Assembly (NCBI GenBank): GCA_034664125.1
Contig: JAXDIG010000050.1
Span: 1-64,000, forward strand
Direction of reading: 5' to 3'
Source: JACVRW01 sp034664125
GTDB lineage: Bacteria > Actinomycetota > Thermoleophilia > Solirubrobacterales > Thermoleophilaceae
DNA: 64,000 nt
How positions within the stretch are numbered: the first letter of the stretch is position 1; each line of letters begins with the position of its first letter. Under the pieces are notes generated by a model, which was not told the origin of the DNA, searched no databases, and was given only the letters and a program-made list of their open reading frames with translations. The position numbers and the translations under genes are program-made. Positions 1 to 7,691 of this stretch are shown here, piece after piece.

Positions 1-413
1 CGCAGGTTCGACTCGACCATCTTCTGCTTCGCGTCGAGGTCGCCGCGCTCGATGCGCTTGGCGAGGTCGACCTCCTCCTGCGCGGTGAGCAGCCTGACCT
101 TGCCGATGTCCTTCAGGAACAGCTGAAGGGAGTCGGTGGTCATGTCCGGCTTCAGGTCGATCGAGGCCTTCTTGCGGCGGCTGCGGCGATCCACCGCGCG
201 CTCCACCTGAGGCTCGCTGGCGGTGGGGTCGTCCTCGACGAGCTCAATCTCGCTCTTTTCGAGAAAACCGTGCAGCTCTTCGACGTCTCCCTCGTCGAGT
301 TCCACCTCGGCCAGCGCGACGGCCACCTCGGCGTAGGTCAGTACTCCGGTCTGGCGCCCCTTGGCGACAAGCAGCCTGACCTCTTCGAGCTCTTGCAGTT
401 CAGCTACAGACAT
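1..413 (-). CDS. rpoD: Primary RNA polymerase sigma factor RpoD, N-terminal part (runs off left edge)
   Basis: Minus-strand frame from the ATG at 413, preceded by AAGGA at good spacing; only 137 residues are present and the 3' part lies outside the window. The first ~60 residues are acidic and helical (ELQELEEVRLL, EVELDEGDVEEL), as in sigma-70 region 1.1. A basic linker (RRSRRKK) follows, then the strings DSLQLFLKDIGKVRLL and EEVDLAKRIERGD, which are region 1.2 of group 1 sigma factors. It directs core RNA polymerase to housekeeping promoters. The DNA-binding regions 2-4 cannot be seen, so an alternative group 2 sigma is not fully excluded, but the region 1.1 plus 1.2 arrangement argues for the primary factor. 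Confidence 0.93.
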   Translation of the reverse strand, partial: MSVAELQELEEVRLLVAKGRQTGVLTYAEVAVALAEVELDEGDVEELHGFLEKSEIELVEDDPTASEPQVERAVDRRSRRKKASIDLKPDMTTDSLQLFLKDIGKVRLLTAQEEVDLAKRIERGDLDAKQKMVESNL

Positions 414-435
414 TCCGTTCCTTGGCGTCAGGCAT

Positions 436-458
436 GGCCCGGCAAGACCCGCCGGGCC
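436..458 (-). promoter_or_regulatory. Hairpin in the rpoD leader
   Basis: GGCCCGGC (436-443) and GCCGGGCC (451-458) form a perfect 8-bp stem with a 7-base loop, between the putative promoter and the start codon. No U-tract follows in the rpoD direction, so it looks like a leader structure rather than a terminator. Apart from this and the promoter, nothing else is recognised in 414-693. Confidence 0.4.
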
Positions 459-479
459 CAGTAAATCCAACCTGGTACC

Positions 480-507
480 ACACTAACGCTACAGATAGTG
501 AAGTCAA
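480..507 (-). promoter_or_regulatory. Likely promoter of rpoD
   Basis: On the minus strand a TTGACT hexamer (502-507) is followed after 16 bases by TAGTGT (480-485), which fits TTGACA/TANNNT sigma-70 elements. It lies about 70 bases upstream of the rpoD ATG in one of the least GC-rich stretches of the window. Start site not demonstrated. Confidence 0.5.
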
Positions 508-693
508 GCGACGGAAAGCCGAATTTCCGCCGACTGGACAGTCAACCAACAAGTCATCTACTCCAATAGGTCGAAGGCGATACGCCAGTTCGTGCACTTG
601 GGCGCTTGTCCCCACTCCGGGTACGTCACCAAACCTGTCGGCGACCCCTTCTGGCGGCTGTACCCGGACCGCCGAGGACTAGACTTCTTCCCG

Positions 694-933
694 ATGGAAG
701 ACGACGGAGGCGTGCTCGGAAACCTGCCGCACTCGCGCCCGGGAAGGCGCAGCTCGAAGCGGCCCGCAACGCCGCGGACGGCGCCCAGGCCAGCCACCGA
801 GCGGATCGAGGAGCCGGCGCAGAGCGACCCCGTCGGGAACGCCATCCGCACCGCGACGGGGCTTGCGGCGGCCGGGGCCCGCGTCGCGAACGGCGTCGCA
901 CGCGAGGTCGTGCGGCGGCTGCCCCGCCCCTAG
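694..933 (+). CDS. Small conserved-looking protein of unknown function (79 aa)
   Basis: Frame from ATG 694 gives a 79-residue Arg/Pro-rich protein: an acidic start (MEDDGG), the segment GNLPHSRPGRRSSKR, a Pro/Arg linker, then an alanine-rich helix (VGNAIRTATGLAAAGARVANG) is suggested near residues 47-68, ending in basic residues. The frame can be extended upstream to a GTG near 592, but that part looks non-coding. I know proteins with a similar SRPxRRS motif in high-GC actinobacteria only as hypotheticals. No clear Shine-Dalgarno. It lies just upstream of the response regulator gene in the same direction. Confidence 0.5.
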   Translation: MEDDGGVLGNLPHSRPGRRSSKRPATPRTAPRPATERIEEPAQSDPVGNAIRTATGLAAAGARVANGVAREVVRRLPRP

Positions 934-974
934 CGCCGCCTGTCGCGGACCTGGCGGGAGTATGCTCCGCGCCC

Positions 975-1601
975 ATGCCTGGCGCGAAGGAATCTCCTCG
1001 CTGCCTCATCGTCGATGATCATCCGGTGGTCAGGGCGGGGGTGCGGGCGGTGCTGGAGCAGGCTTTCGGTGACTCCCGCATCAGCGACGCGGCCACTCTC
1101 GAGGAGGCCACCGCGGCGCTCAACGGCGAGGCGCCAGACGTCGTGATCGTGGACCCGTGGCGGGTCGGCGTGGACGTAGGCGAGGTCGTCGGCAAGCTGC
1201 GCGGCGAGCTCAAGGCGCCCATCGTCGTGTTCACCTCCGACGGCGGGGCGCGCCTGCTGAGCGAGGCGCTCAAGGCGGGCGTCAAGGGCTACGTTCGCAA
1301 GGACTCGCCGTCCGAGGACCTGATCCGCGCGATCGAGGCCGCCCGCGTGGGCGAGTTCTACGTCGACCCGGGCCTCTCGTCGACGATCGTGCTGGACGAG
1401 GGCGACCGCACCCTCAGCGCCCGCCAGCGCGAGATCCTTCAGATGCTCGCCGACGGCATGCAGACCGATGCCGTGGCGCAGAAGCTCGGCCTCTCGACCG
1501 AAACCGTGCGCACGCACACCAAGCGGATCCTGGCGAAGCTCGACGCGTCCACGCGCACGCAGGCCGTGGCGATCGGGATCCGGCACGGCCTGATCGAATA
1601 G
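975..1601 (+). CDS. NarL/FixJ-family response regulator (REC-LuxR HTH)
   Basis: 208 aa from ATG 975 (an open frame extends further upstream but the REC domain starts here). Residues ~8-125 form a receiver domain: acidic pocket D14-D15, candidate phospho-acceptor D60 in VVIVDP, the T/S switch in VVFTSDGG and the conserved Lys in GYVRKDSP. Residues ~145-205 are a LuxR-type HTH (LSARQREILQMLADGM, LSTETVRTHTKRIL). It should be a DNA-binding transcription factor acting after phosphorylation. No histidine kinase gene is adjacent, so its partner must be elsewhere or it is an orphan regulator. Confidence 0.93.
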   Translation: MPGAKESPRCLIVDDHPVVRAGVRAVLEQAFGDSRISDAATLEEATAALNGEAPDVVIVDPWRVGVDVGEVVGKLRGELKAPIVVFTSDGGARLLSEALKAGVKGYVRKDSPSEDLIRAIEAARVGEFYVDPGLSSTIVLDEGDRTLSARQREILQMLADGMQTDAVAQKLGLSTETVRTHTKRILAKLDASTRTQAVAIGIRHGLIE

Positions 1602-1604
1602 CCG

Positions 1605-1690
1605 GATGACGGCCGGGGGCTCGCGCCCCCGGACCCCCGTGAAGATTGATGACAGCCGGGGGCTCGCGCCCCCGGACCCCCGTGAAGATT
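1605..1690. repeat. 43-bp tandem duplication carrying a hairpin
   Basis: Two head-to-tail 43-base units (1605-1647 and 1648-1690) differ at a single base (G to A at the sixth/seventh position of the unit). Each contains a perfect hairpin CCGGGGGC-TCGC-GCCCCCGG (1613-1632 and 1656-1675). It lies between the stop of the response regulator and the 3' end of the convergent GGDEF gene. The same hairpin occurs at 8649 and, shortened, at 34942. It may act as a bidirectional terminator or be a REP-like element. Confidence 0.85.
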
Positions 1691-1735
1691 GGCTTCGCGC
1701 TTAGGGCGCCGGCGGGGGGCTGCCGGCTGCCGGGC

Positions 1736-2725
1736 CTACGGGGATCCGTTGTTCGTCTCTTCGGCCACCTCGGCCGCCGGCGCCGGCTCGCCCATGGCCA
1801 CGTTGTCTCCGGCCGCCTTCGCCCTGTACATGGCGCGGTCTGCCGCGTCGATCAGCGCCTCGGCATCCTCGCCGTGCTCCGGGCACGACACCACTCCGAT
1901 CGACAGGCCGACGGGCGGGTCTGCCGGCACCGAAACCTCCTCGACGACCGCGCTGGCGAGGCGCTCGCCCAGCAGGCCGGCCGCCGCGGGCTCCTGCTCG
2001 GGCGCCAGCACGCAGAACTCGTCGCCGCCGAGCCGCGCGGCCACGTCGACGGTGCGGATCGACCGCTGCAGCGCCATCGCGACCTGCATCAGCAGCCGGT
2101 CGCCGGCCTGGTGGCCCTGCGAGTCGTTGACCCGCTTGAGCCCGTCGATGTCCATCAGCAGGAGCCCGAACGGGTGGCCGTAGCGCTTCTGCATCTCGAG
2201 CATCTTCGCGAGCTCCCGCTGGAGGTGGCGCAGGTTGCCCAGTCCGGTCAGCGGGTCGGTGTTCGCCTGCGACTCCAGCTCGCGCGAGCGGCTGCGGACC
2301 AGCTCCTCGACGGCGACGGCCTGGATCGCGCCGGTGGCGTCGGCCAGCCGCTCCACCGCGTCCGCGAAGCGCTCAGGCTCGTTCTCGCTCAGCTCGTCGC
2401 GCAGCGCGCGCACCAGCACCGCCTGGAGCGCGGCGATGTCGCGCGCCACCTCGGCTGGGCTGGTTTCGCGGCCACCGCGCAGCCCGGCCAGCGCCGCGGC
2501 TCGCTGCGTCTGCTGCTCGCTCAGCTCGTAGGGGTCGCCGTTGGCGCTCGCGATCGACCCCACGATGTCGCTGATCAGCTCGGGCAGCTCGCGCGCGATC
2601 TGCTCGGTGGGAAGCTCGCTGATCTCGTCGAGCGAGGCGCGCTCGATCAGCCGGACGAGCCATGCCTTGGCGAGCTCGTCCCGCGAGCGGTCGAGGCGCG
2701 CGAGTGGGCCCCGGATCGGTGTCAT
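1736..2725 (-). CDS. Diguanylate cyclase with RsbRD-like N-terminal domain
   Basis: 329 aa, ATG at 2725. Residues ~10-120 form a helical domain resembling the RsbRD/RsbU N-terminal sensory domain (DELAKAWLVRLIERA). Residues ~155-310 are a GGDEF domain: DPLTGLGN, LLMDIDGLKRVND and an intact LGGDEF active loop, ending with the typical DRAMYRAKAAG. It should make cyclic di-GMP from two GTP. No RxxD inhibitory site is obvious five residues before LGGDEF (sequence VDVAAR precedes). There are no membrane segments, so it is cytoplasmic. The C-terminal tail after residue 315 is low-complexity. Confidence 0.93.
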   Translation of the reverse strand: MTPIRGPLARLDRSRDELAKAWLVRLIERASLDEISELPTEQIARELPELISDIVGSIASANGDPYELSEQQTQRAAALAGLRGGRETSPAEVARDIAALQAVLVRALRDELSENEPERFADAVERLADATGAIQAVAVEELVRSRSRELESQANTDPLTGLGNLRHLQRELAKMLEMQKRYGHPFGLLLMDIDGLKRVNDSQGHQAGDRLLMQVAMALQRSIRTVDVAARLGGDEFCVLAPEQEPAAAGLLGERLASAVVEEVSVPADPPVGLSIGVVSCPEHGEDAEALIDAADRAMYRAKAAGDNVAMGEPAPAAEVAEETNNGSP

Positions 2726-2842
2726 GCGTTTGCGGTCACTGGATGGACCGGATCTCGCCGGCGGCTGTAACCATCCTAGTCGTGGAAACGGCGGAGTAGA
2801 CCCGTATTCACGGATGGCGCGCCACTGACAAGATGCGACCCG

Positions 2843-4033
2843 ATGACGGAGCTGATCGCAATAGCGGAGGCGCGCCGGCGGGTATTGGCGGCCCTACGGC
2901 CGCTGCCGACCGAACCGGTGGCGGTGGCGGAGGCGCTCGGGCGGGTGCTGTCAGAGGAAGTTCAGAGCGCCATCTCAGTGCCCCCGTTCGACAGCTCCGC
3001 GATGGACGGCTACGCGGTGATCGCCGGGGAGGCGGCGGAGCTCGAGGTGATCGGGGAGTCGCGCGCCGGGCACCCTGCCGCCATCTCGCTCAGGCCGGGT
3101 GCGGCCATCGCGATCTCGACCGGCGCCACCGTTCCCGAGGGCGCCACGGCCGTGGTGCCCGTCGAGCACACGGAGCCCGCGAGCACAGGTGCCGTGCGCG
3201 TGCCCGACACCGAACCGGGCGCCAACATCCGCCGCGCCGGCGAGGACATCGCCGCCGGCGAGGTGGTCCTGCGTGCGGGCGACGTGCTCGCTCCTGCTGC
3301 CCTCGGGGTGGCGGCATCGGTCGGTCGCGGCTCCGTGTCCTGCGCCCGCCGGCCGCGCGTGGCGCTGCTGGTCACCGGCGACGAGCTGACCGAGCCGGGC
3401 GAGCCGCTCGCGCCGGGCGGCATCTACAGCTCCAACCGCTATGCGCTGGCGGGACAGGTGGAGCGCGCCGGCGCCGCCCTCGTGGGTCGCGAGCACGTGC
3501 GCGACAGCGCCGAGTCCACGCGCGCCGCGCTCGGGTCTGCCCTGGACGCCGCGGACGTGGTCGTGGTTTCCGGCGGCGTGTCGGTCGGACCTCACGACCA
3601 CGTGAAGGACGCGCTCGCCGACCTCGGCGCCGAGCAGCGCTTCTGGGGCGTGAGCCTGCGGCCCGGCAAGCCGGTCTGGTTCGGCACGCGCGGCGACACG
3701 CTCGCCTTCGGCCTGCCCGGCAACCCGGTGTCGGCGATGGTCACCTTCCAACTGTTCGTCCGGCCCGCGCTGGCCGCGCTCCAGGGCGCCGACCCCGACG
3801 CCTCCCGGGCCACCGCGCTGCTCGCTCAGCCGGTGGCACGCAACAAGCGCCGCGAGCAGGCGGTGCGCGTGCGGCTGGCGGCCGACGAGGGCGGCTGGCG
3901 CGCGACGCCCACGAAGGGCGCGCAGGGCTCGCACGTGCTCACCTCCATGCTCGGCGCCGACGCGCTCGCGCTGATCGCCCCCGGCGAGGGGGAGGCACCG
4001 GCCGGGGAGCGCGTGGAGGTGGAGCTGCTGTGA
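2843..4033 (+). CDS. moeA: Molybdopterin molybdenumtransferase MoeA
   Basis: 396 aa, usual family length. It inserts molybdate into adenylated molybdopterin in the cytoplasm, the last step of Moco synthesis. Diagnostic motifs are all present: DSSAMDGYAV near residues 50-60, GATVPEGATAVVPVE, VTGDELTEPGE near 180, SGGVSVGPHDHVK near 240 and GLPGNPVSAMVTFQ near 290; the C-terminal domain IV (REQAVRVRL, SHVLTSML) is complete. It is followed by a gene whose GTG overlaps its TGA, so the two are translationally coupled. No other Moco genes are in the window. Confidence 0.96.
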   Translation: MTELIAIAEARRRVLAALRPLPTEPVAVAEALGRVLSEEVQSAISVPPFDSSAMDGYAVIAGEAAELEVIGESRAGHPAAISLRPGAAIAISTGATVPEGATAVVPVEHTEPASTGAVRVPDTEPGANIRRAGEDIAAGEVVLRAGDVLAPAALGVAASVGRGSVSCARRPRVALLVTGDELTEPGEPLAPGGIYSSNRYALAGQVERAGAALVGREHVRDSAESTRAALGSALDAADVVVVSGGVSVGPHDHVKDALADLGAEQRFWGVSLRPGKPVWFGTRGDTLAFGLPGNPVSAMVTFQLFVRPALAALQGADPDASRATALLAQPVARNKRREQAVRVRLAADEGGWRATPTKGAQGSHVLTSMLGADALALIAPGEGEAPAGERVEVELL

Positions 4034-4734
4034 GGCGCCGCCATCCGCGGCGCGTGCTCGAGCGCCGGCAGCGGGCGCGCGCGCGCGTGAGCCTGGTGCG
4101 TCATCCCAGGTCCGAATACGCCGCGGACGGCAGCATCAGCTCGAAGCAGGTGGCCGAGGTCACGCTGCCCCGCGAGGAGCTCGACCGGGTCTGGTCGGCC
4201 GAGTACCTCGAGCGCCTCGCCCGCACCTACTGGCGCTTTCTGACGCGCGTCTCGCTCGGGCTGCTGCGGGTGCTCTACACCGACACGAGCCGCGAGGTGG
4301 TGCTGCTCAGCCGCCCCTTCGTGCTGCTGCGCTTCAACGCCCCGGTGTACGACATTCGCGCCGACGGCGGCACGGTGACCTGGCCGATCGACCGCGGCCT
4401 GCTGGTCGCTCCCAACGGGCGCGGGCGCGGCTTCCTGCGCCTCGGCGTGCGGCGCCTGCCAGGGCGCGACGGCTCGCGTGAGGCCACAGCCGTCGTGACT
4501 TCGGAGGTCGTGAACTTCTACCCGGTGATCGCGGGCTGGGGATGGTTCGCCCGCGTCGGCCGCTTCCTCTACAACCAGACGCAGCTGCGCATCCACGTGA
4601 TCGTCAGCAACGCGTTCCTGCGCTCGCTGGCGAACCTCGATCTGGAGGCGTCGGTCGTGGGCGCGCTGCGGCCGGCTAGCCCAGGCGATCGCCCAAGATC
4701 TCCCGCAGCTTCGCCCGGTCGTGGCGAGCGGTGA
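4030..4734 (+). CDS. Conserved hypothetical protein coupled to moeA
   Basis: 234 aa from the GTG at 4030 that overlaps the moeA stop (GTGA); a second in-frame GTG at 4087 is also possible because the first ~20 residues are only Arg/Ala. The body alternates charged segments with hydrophobic stretches (LTRVSLGLLRVLY, EVVNFYPVIAGWGWFARVG) that could be interfacial or membrane-associated strands. I do not recognise a named family. The last ~19 codons run antisense into the end of glpX. Coupling to moeA hints at a link with molybdoenzymes but nothing in the sequence proves it. Confidence 0.7.
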   Translation: MRRRHPRRVLERRQRARARVSLVRHPRSEYAADGSISSKQVAEVTLPREELDRVWSAEYLERLARTYWRFLTRVSLGLLRVLYTDTSREVVLLSRPFVLLRFNAPVYDIRADGGTVTWPIDRGLLVAPNGRGRGFLRLGVRRLPGRDGSREATAVVTSEVVNFYPVIAGWGWFARVGRFLYNQTQLRIHVIVSNAFLRSLANLDLEASVVGALRPASPGDRPRSPAASPGRGER

Positions 4735-5707
4735 TCCGCCGTACGGTGCCCGAGCGGGCGCGCATCGAGATCGACTCCGTGGTGGCTCCCTGCGGACGGA
4801 TGTAGTGCACGCCGTCGAGCATTTCCCCGTCGGTCACGCCGGTGGCGGCGAAGAAGACGTCGTCGCCTGACACGAGCCGGTCCCGGTCCAGCACCTCGTC
4901 GAGGTCGTAGCCCGCCTCCAGGGTGGCGTCGCGCTCCTCGTCTGAGCGCGGGTGCAGCCGGCCGAGGATCTGGCCGCCGGTGCACTTGATCGCGGCGGCC
5001 GCGAGCACGCCCTCCGGGGTGCCTCCGATGCCGTAGAGCAGGTCGACCGGCGAGTCCTCGGTGACCGCCACGAGCGCCGCGGACACGTCACCGTGCGGGA
5101 TCAGCCGGATCCGGGCGCCGAGCTCGCGGATCTCTCGCATCGCCTCGTCGTGGCGCGGGCGGTCGAGCATGATCACGACCAGGTCGCCGACCGGCACGCC
5201 CTTCTCCTTGGCCATCAGCCGCAACGTCTCGCCGAGCGGGCGATCCAGGTCGAGCAGGTGCGCCATGTCGCGCGACGTGGCCATCTTCATCATGTAGAAG
5301 CAGGGCCCCGGGTCGAACATGGTGCCGCGCTCCGAGAGCGCGATCGTGGCGATCGCGTTGGGCAGCCCCTTGGCGCACAGCTCGGTGCCCTCGAGCGGGT
5401 CGACCGCGATGTCCACCTGGGGGAGCGAGCCGTCGCCGATGTGCTCGCCGTTGTAGAGCATCGGCGCCTCGTCCTTCTCCCCCTCGCCGATCACCACGAC
5501 GCCGTCCATCGCAACCGTGTCGAGCAGCATGCGCATGGCGTCGACCGCGGCGCCGTCCGCGCCCTCCTTGTCGCCGCGTCCGATCCAGCGCGCGCAGGCG
5601 AGCGCGGCATATTCGGTCGTGCGCACCAGCTCCATGGCCAGGTTGCGGTCGGGGCCGCTGCCGCTGGGCCCGTCGCGCGGCGGGCCGACGTCGGTATGAG
5701 CCTCCAC
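4676..5707 (-). CDS. glpX: Class II fructose-1,6-bisphosphatase GlpX
   Basis: 343 aa with a GTG start at 5707 directly after the TAG of the upstream gene. GlpX removes the 1-phosphate of fructose-1,6-bisphosphate in gluconeogenesis using a metal ion. The metal-binding and active-site strings are present: VVIGEGEKDEAPMLYNGE (residues ~72-89), VDIAVDPLEGTELCAKG (~98-114), LLYGIGGTPEGVLAAAA (~222-238). The ~24-residue N-terminal extension before LVRTTEYAALACARWIG is not conserved-looking, so the Met at MELVRTTEY could be an alternative start. Length is normal for actinobacterial GlpX. Confidence 0.95.
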   Translation of the reverse strand: MEAHTDVGPPRDGPSGSGPDRNLAMELVRTTEYAALACARWIGRGDKEGADGAAVDAMRMLLDTVAMDGVVVIGEGEKDEAPMLYNGEHIGDGSLPQVDIAVDPLEGTELCAKGLPNAIATIALSERGTMFDPGPCFYMMKMATSRDMAHLLDLDRPLGETLRLMAKEKGVPVGDLVVIMLDRPRHDEAMREIRELGARIRLIPHGDVSAALVAVTEDSPVDLLYGIGGTPEGVLAAAAIKCTGGQILGRLHPRSDEERDATLEAGYDLDEVLDRDRLVSGDDVFFAATGVTDGEMLDGVHYIRPQGATTESISMRARSGTVRRITARHDRAKLREILGDRLG

Positions 5708-6214
5708 CTAGATGACTCCAGGCGGCTTGCGGGGGTCGCCGTAGACGGCCTGGCGCAGGTAGCCCGCCACCAGCATGCCGGCCGAGGCGATCAGACCTAC
5801 GAAGTAGCCGATGCCGAGGCCGATGTCCACGGTGTCCCCGGGCCGGCCGAGGATGATCCCGTTGCACAGGATCAGCACGAAGGCGGTGATCCCCACGATC
5901 ATCGTCACCTCGCCGGGCTTCCAGGTGAGCTTGTGCCCGCGGGCGATGATCCAGGACAGGAAGAAGGGCGCGGTCGCGGCCAAGACGAGCGCGATGTCGA
6001 GCGTGCTGAACACCTGCCAGGCGTTCACGCCGTCGCCGCCGCTGGCGCCGCCCAGCCGGGAGTTGGCGTTGTCCGCGCTGGTGTTGAACCACGGCAGCCA
6101 GAGGGAGAGCAGCAGGACAACGCCCGCGGCCATGCCCATGTACTCGCCTGGCGACAGGCGAGAGGTGTCAAGGTAGCCGCTCCCCTCAGCGCGCGAGGCC
6201 TCCATCCGGCGCAA
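5708..6214 (-). CDS. Small four-helix membrane protein of unknown function
   Basis: 168 aa with four hydrophobic segments (about residues 28-44, 72-92, 103-123, 131-151): MAAGVVLLLSLWLPWF, IALVLAATAPFFLSWIIA, VTMIVGITAFVLILCNG and GIGYFVGLIASAGMLVAG. The first loop is Asn/Ser/Gly-rich. This layout is common in uncharacterised actinobacterial membrane proteins. It shares a junction with glpX (TAG immediately followed by GTG), so the two genes are probably cotranscribed. I can assign no function. Confidence 0.8.
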   Translation of the reverse strand: MRRMEASRAEGSGYLDTSRLSPGEYMGMAAGVVLLLSLWLPWFNTSADNANSRLGGASGGDGVNAWQVFSTLDIALVLAATAPFFLSWIIARGHKLTWKPGEVTMIVGITAFVLILCNGIILGRPGDTVDIGLGIGYFVGLIASAGMLVAGYLRQAVYGDPRKPPGVI

Positions 6215-6265
6215 CGGTACAGGCCTCGATAGCCTGCGTACAACCCCGACCGAATGGAGCCGTGC

Positions 6266-6472
6266 GTGGCGGTCACGAAGATCATCGAGGTGGTTGGCAG
6301 TTCACCCGAGAGTTCCGACGGTGCGGTGAAGGCGGCTCTCGAGGACGCGCGGCAGTCGCTTCGCAACATCAAGGCCGTCGACGTGGTCTCGACCGGTCTT
6401 CGCGGGGAGAACCTCGACGAGTGGCGCGCGCTGGTGCGCATCTCCTTCCTCGTCGAGCGAGTTAGCGAGTAG
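6266..6472 (+). CDS. Dodecin (flavin-binding dodecamer subunit)
   Basis: 68 aa from the GTG at 6266, which has GGAG six bases upstream; an ATG at 6254 would add MEPC. The sequence VTKIIEVVGSSPES, DAVKAALEDARQSLRNIK, GLRGENLDEWRALVRISFLVE matches the dodecin fold (beta-alpha-beta-beta) from end to end, including the W in the DEW segment (Tyr or Trp stacking on flavin in known dodecins). Dodecins bind riboflavin, FMN or CoA as storage or buffering proteins. It lies immediately upstream of the ergothioneine genes in the same direction. Confidence 0.92.
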   Translation: MAVTKIIEVVGSSPESSDGAVKAALEDARQSLRNIKAVDVVSTGLRGENLDEWRALVRISFLVERVSE

Positions 6473-6518
6473 CCCCATCGACACCGCCCGAACAAAGCCC
6501 CTTGGAGGGGTCGAGTCG

Positions 6519-7691
6519 CTGTTCGACGAGGCTCGCGAGCGCACGCTCGCCCTGGTCGACCCCGTATCGGAGCCCGACCTGGACCGCCAGCATCACCCGT
6601 TGATGAGCCCGCTCGTCTGGGATCTGGGGCACATCGCCGCGTTCGAGGACCTGTGGCTCTGCCACGAGACGGGCCTCGAGCTGCTGCGGCCCGAGCTGGC
6701 CGAGGTGTACGACGCGACCGAGACGCCGCGCGCGAAGCGCGGGGACCTGCCCTACCCGCGGCGCGCCGAGGCGATCTCCTACATGGAGGCGGTGCGCGAA
6801 CGCACGCTCGCCAGCCTCGACGGCGTGTCCCCCTTCATCGCCGAGATGCTGATCCAGCACGAGCACCAGCACAACGAGACGATGCTGCAGACGCTGCAGC
6901 TCGCCGAGCCCGGCGTGTTCGCCCCGGAGCGGCCCGGGTCCGCCGGTGCCGCCGCGTCGGGCACGATCGCGATCGCCGCCGGGCCGACCGGGATCGGCTT
7001 CGGGGGTGAGGGCTTCGCCTACGACAACGAGCGGCCGCGCCACCAGGTCGAGCTCGGGGCCTTCCGGATCGACCGCGCGCCGGTGACCAACGCTCAGTAC
7101 CTCGAGTTCGTGGAGGACGGCGGCTACCGGCGCCCCGAGCTGTGGGCCGCGGGCGGCTGGCAGGCCCGCCAAACCGGGGGCTGGGAGCGCCCGCTCTACT
7201 GGACCGCGGACGGGTGCGAGCGGCGCTTCGACTCGGTGGAGCCGCTGGCGCGCCAGCTGCCGGTCATGCACGTCTCGTGGTTCGAGGCCGACGCCTACGC
7301 CCGCTGGCGCGGCGCCCGCCTGCCGACCGAGGCGGAGTGGGAGCGCGCCGCGGCGCTGTTCGAGCCGGAGCGCGGGGCGCTCGACCAGCTCGACTTCGGG
7401 CCCGGGCCGGCCGGCCCGTTCGTCGGCGACTGCTGGGAGTGGACGGCGAGCGAGTTCGGCGGCTACCCCGGCTTCGAGGCCTACCCGTACGCCGAGTACT
7501 CGTCGATCTTCTTCGGCGAGGGCCACCGGGTGCTGCGCGGCGGCTCCTGGGCCACGCGCCCGCGCGTCGCCCGTTCGACGTTCCGCAACTGGGACCACCC
7601 CCAGCGGCGGCAGATCTTCGCCGGCTTCCGCTGCGCGGACGATGCAGGCCCGAAGCAGGCGGCTCGGCCGCCTGCGCAGGGATCGGCATGA
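6519..7691 (+). CDS. egtB: Ergothioneine sulfoxide synthase EgtB (start codon probably non-AUG)
   Basis: The iron enzyme that joins hercynine with a thiol (gamma-glutamylcysteine or cysteine) and oxygen. The N-terminal DinB-like domain has the ligand pattern WDLGH and HEHQH; the C-terminal FGE-like domain has GGEGFAYDNERPRHQVE, APVTNAQYLEFV, RLPTEAEWERAA and VLRGGSWATRP. The first ATG/TTG in frame (6600-6605) would cut off family-like sequence ERTLALVDPV and RQHHPL that stays open further upstream. There is no ATG or GTG there; a CTG at 6519 lies eight bases after GGAGGGG (6504-6510) and gives 390 aa. Next gene, egtD, overlaps its stop by ATGA. Confidence 0.9.
   Translation: MFDEARERTLALVDPVSEPDLDRQHHPLMSPLVWDLGHIAAFEDLWLCHETGLELLRPELAEVYDATETPRAKRGDLPYPRRAEAISYMEAVRERTLASLDGVSPFIAEMLIQHEHQHNETMLQTLQLAEPGVFAPERPGSAGAAASGTIAIAAGPTGIGFGGEGFAYDNERPRHQVELGAFRIDRAPVTNAQYLEFVEDGGYRRPELWAAGGWQARQTGGWERPLYWTADGCERRFDSVEPLARQLPVMHVSWFEADAYARWRGARLPTEAEWERAAALFEPERGALDQLDFGPGPAGPFVGDCWEWTASEFGGYPGFEAYPYAEYSSIFFGEGHRVLRGGSWATRPRVARSTFRNWDHPQRRQIFAGFRCADDAGPKQAARPPAQGSA

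Noticed and set aside
2726..2842. Possible ECF-type promoter (GGAAAC...GTATTC) between the GGDEF and moeA genes
   Set aside because: Spacer of 14 bases does not fit known ECF promoters; nothing else recognised in this gap.
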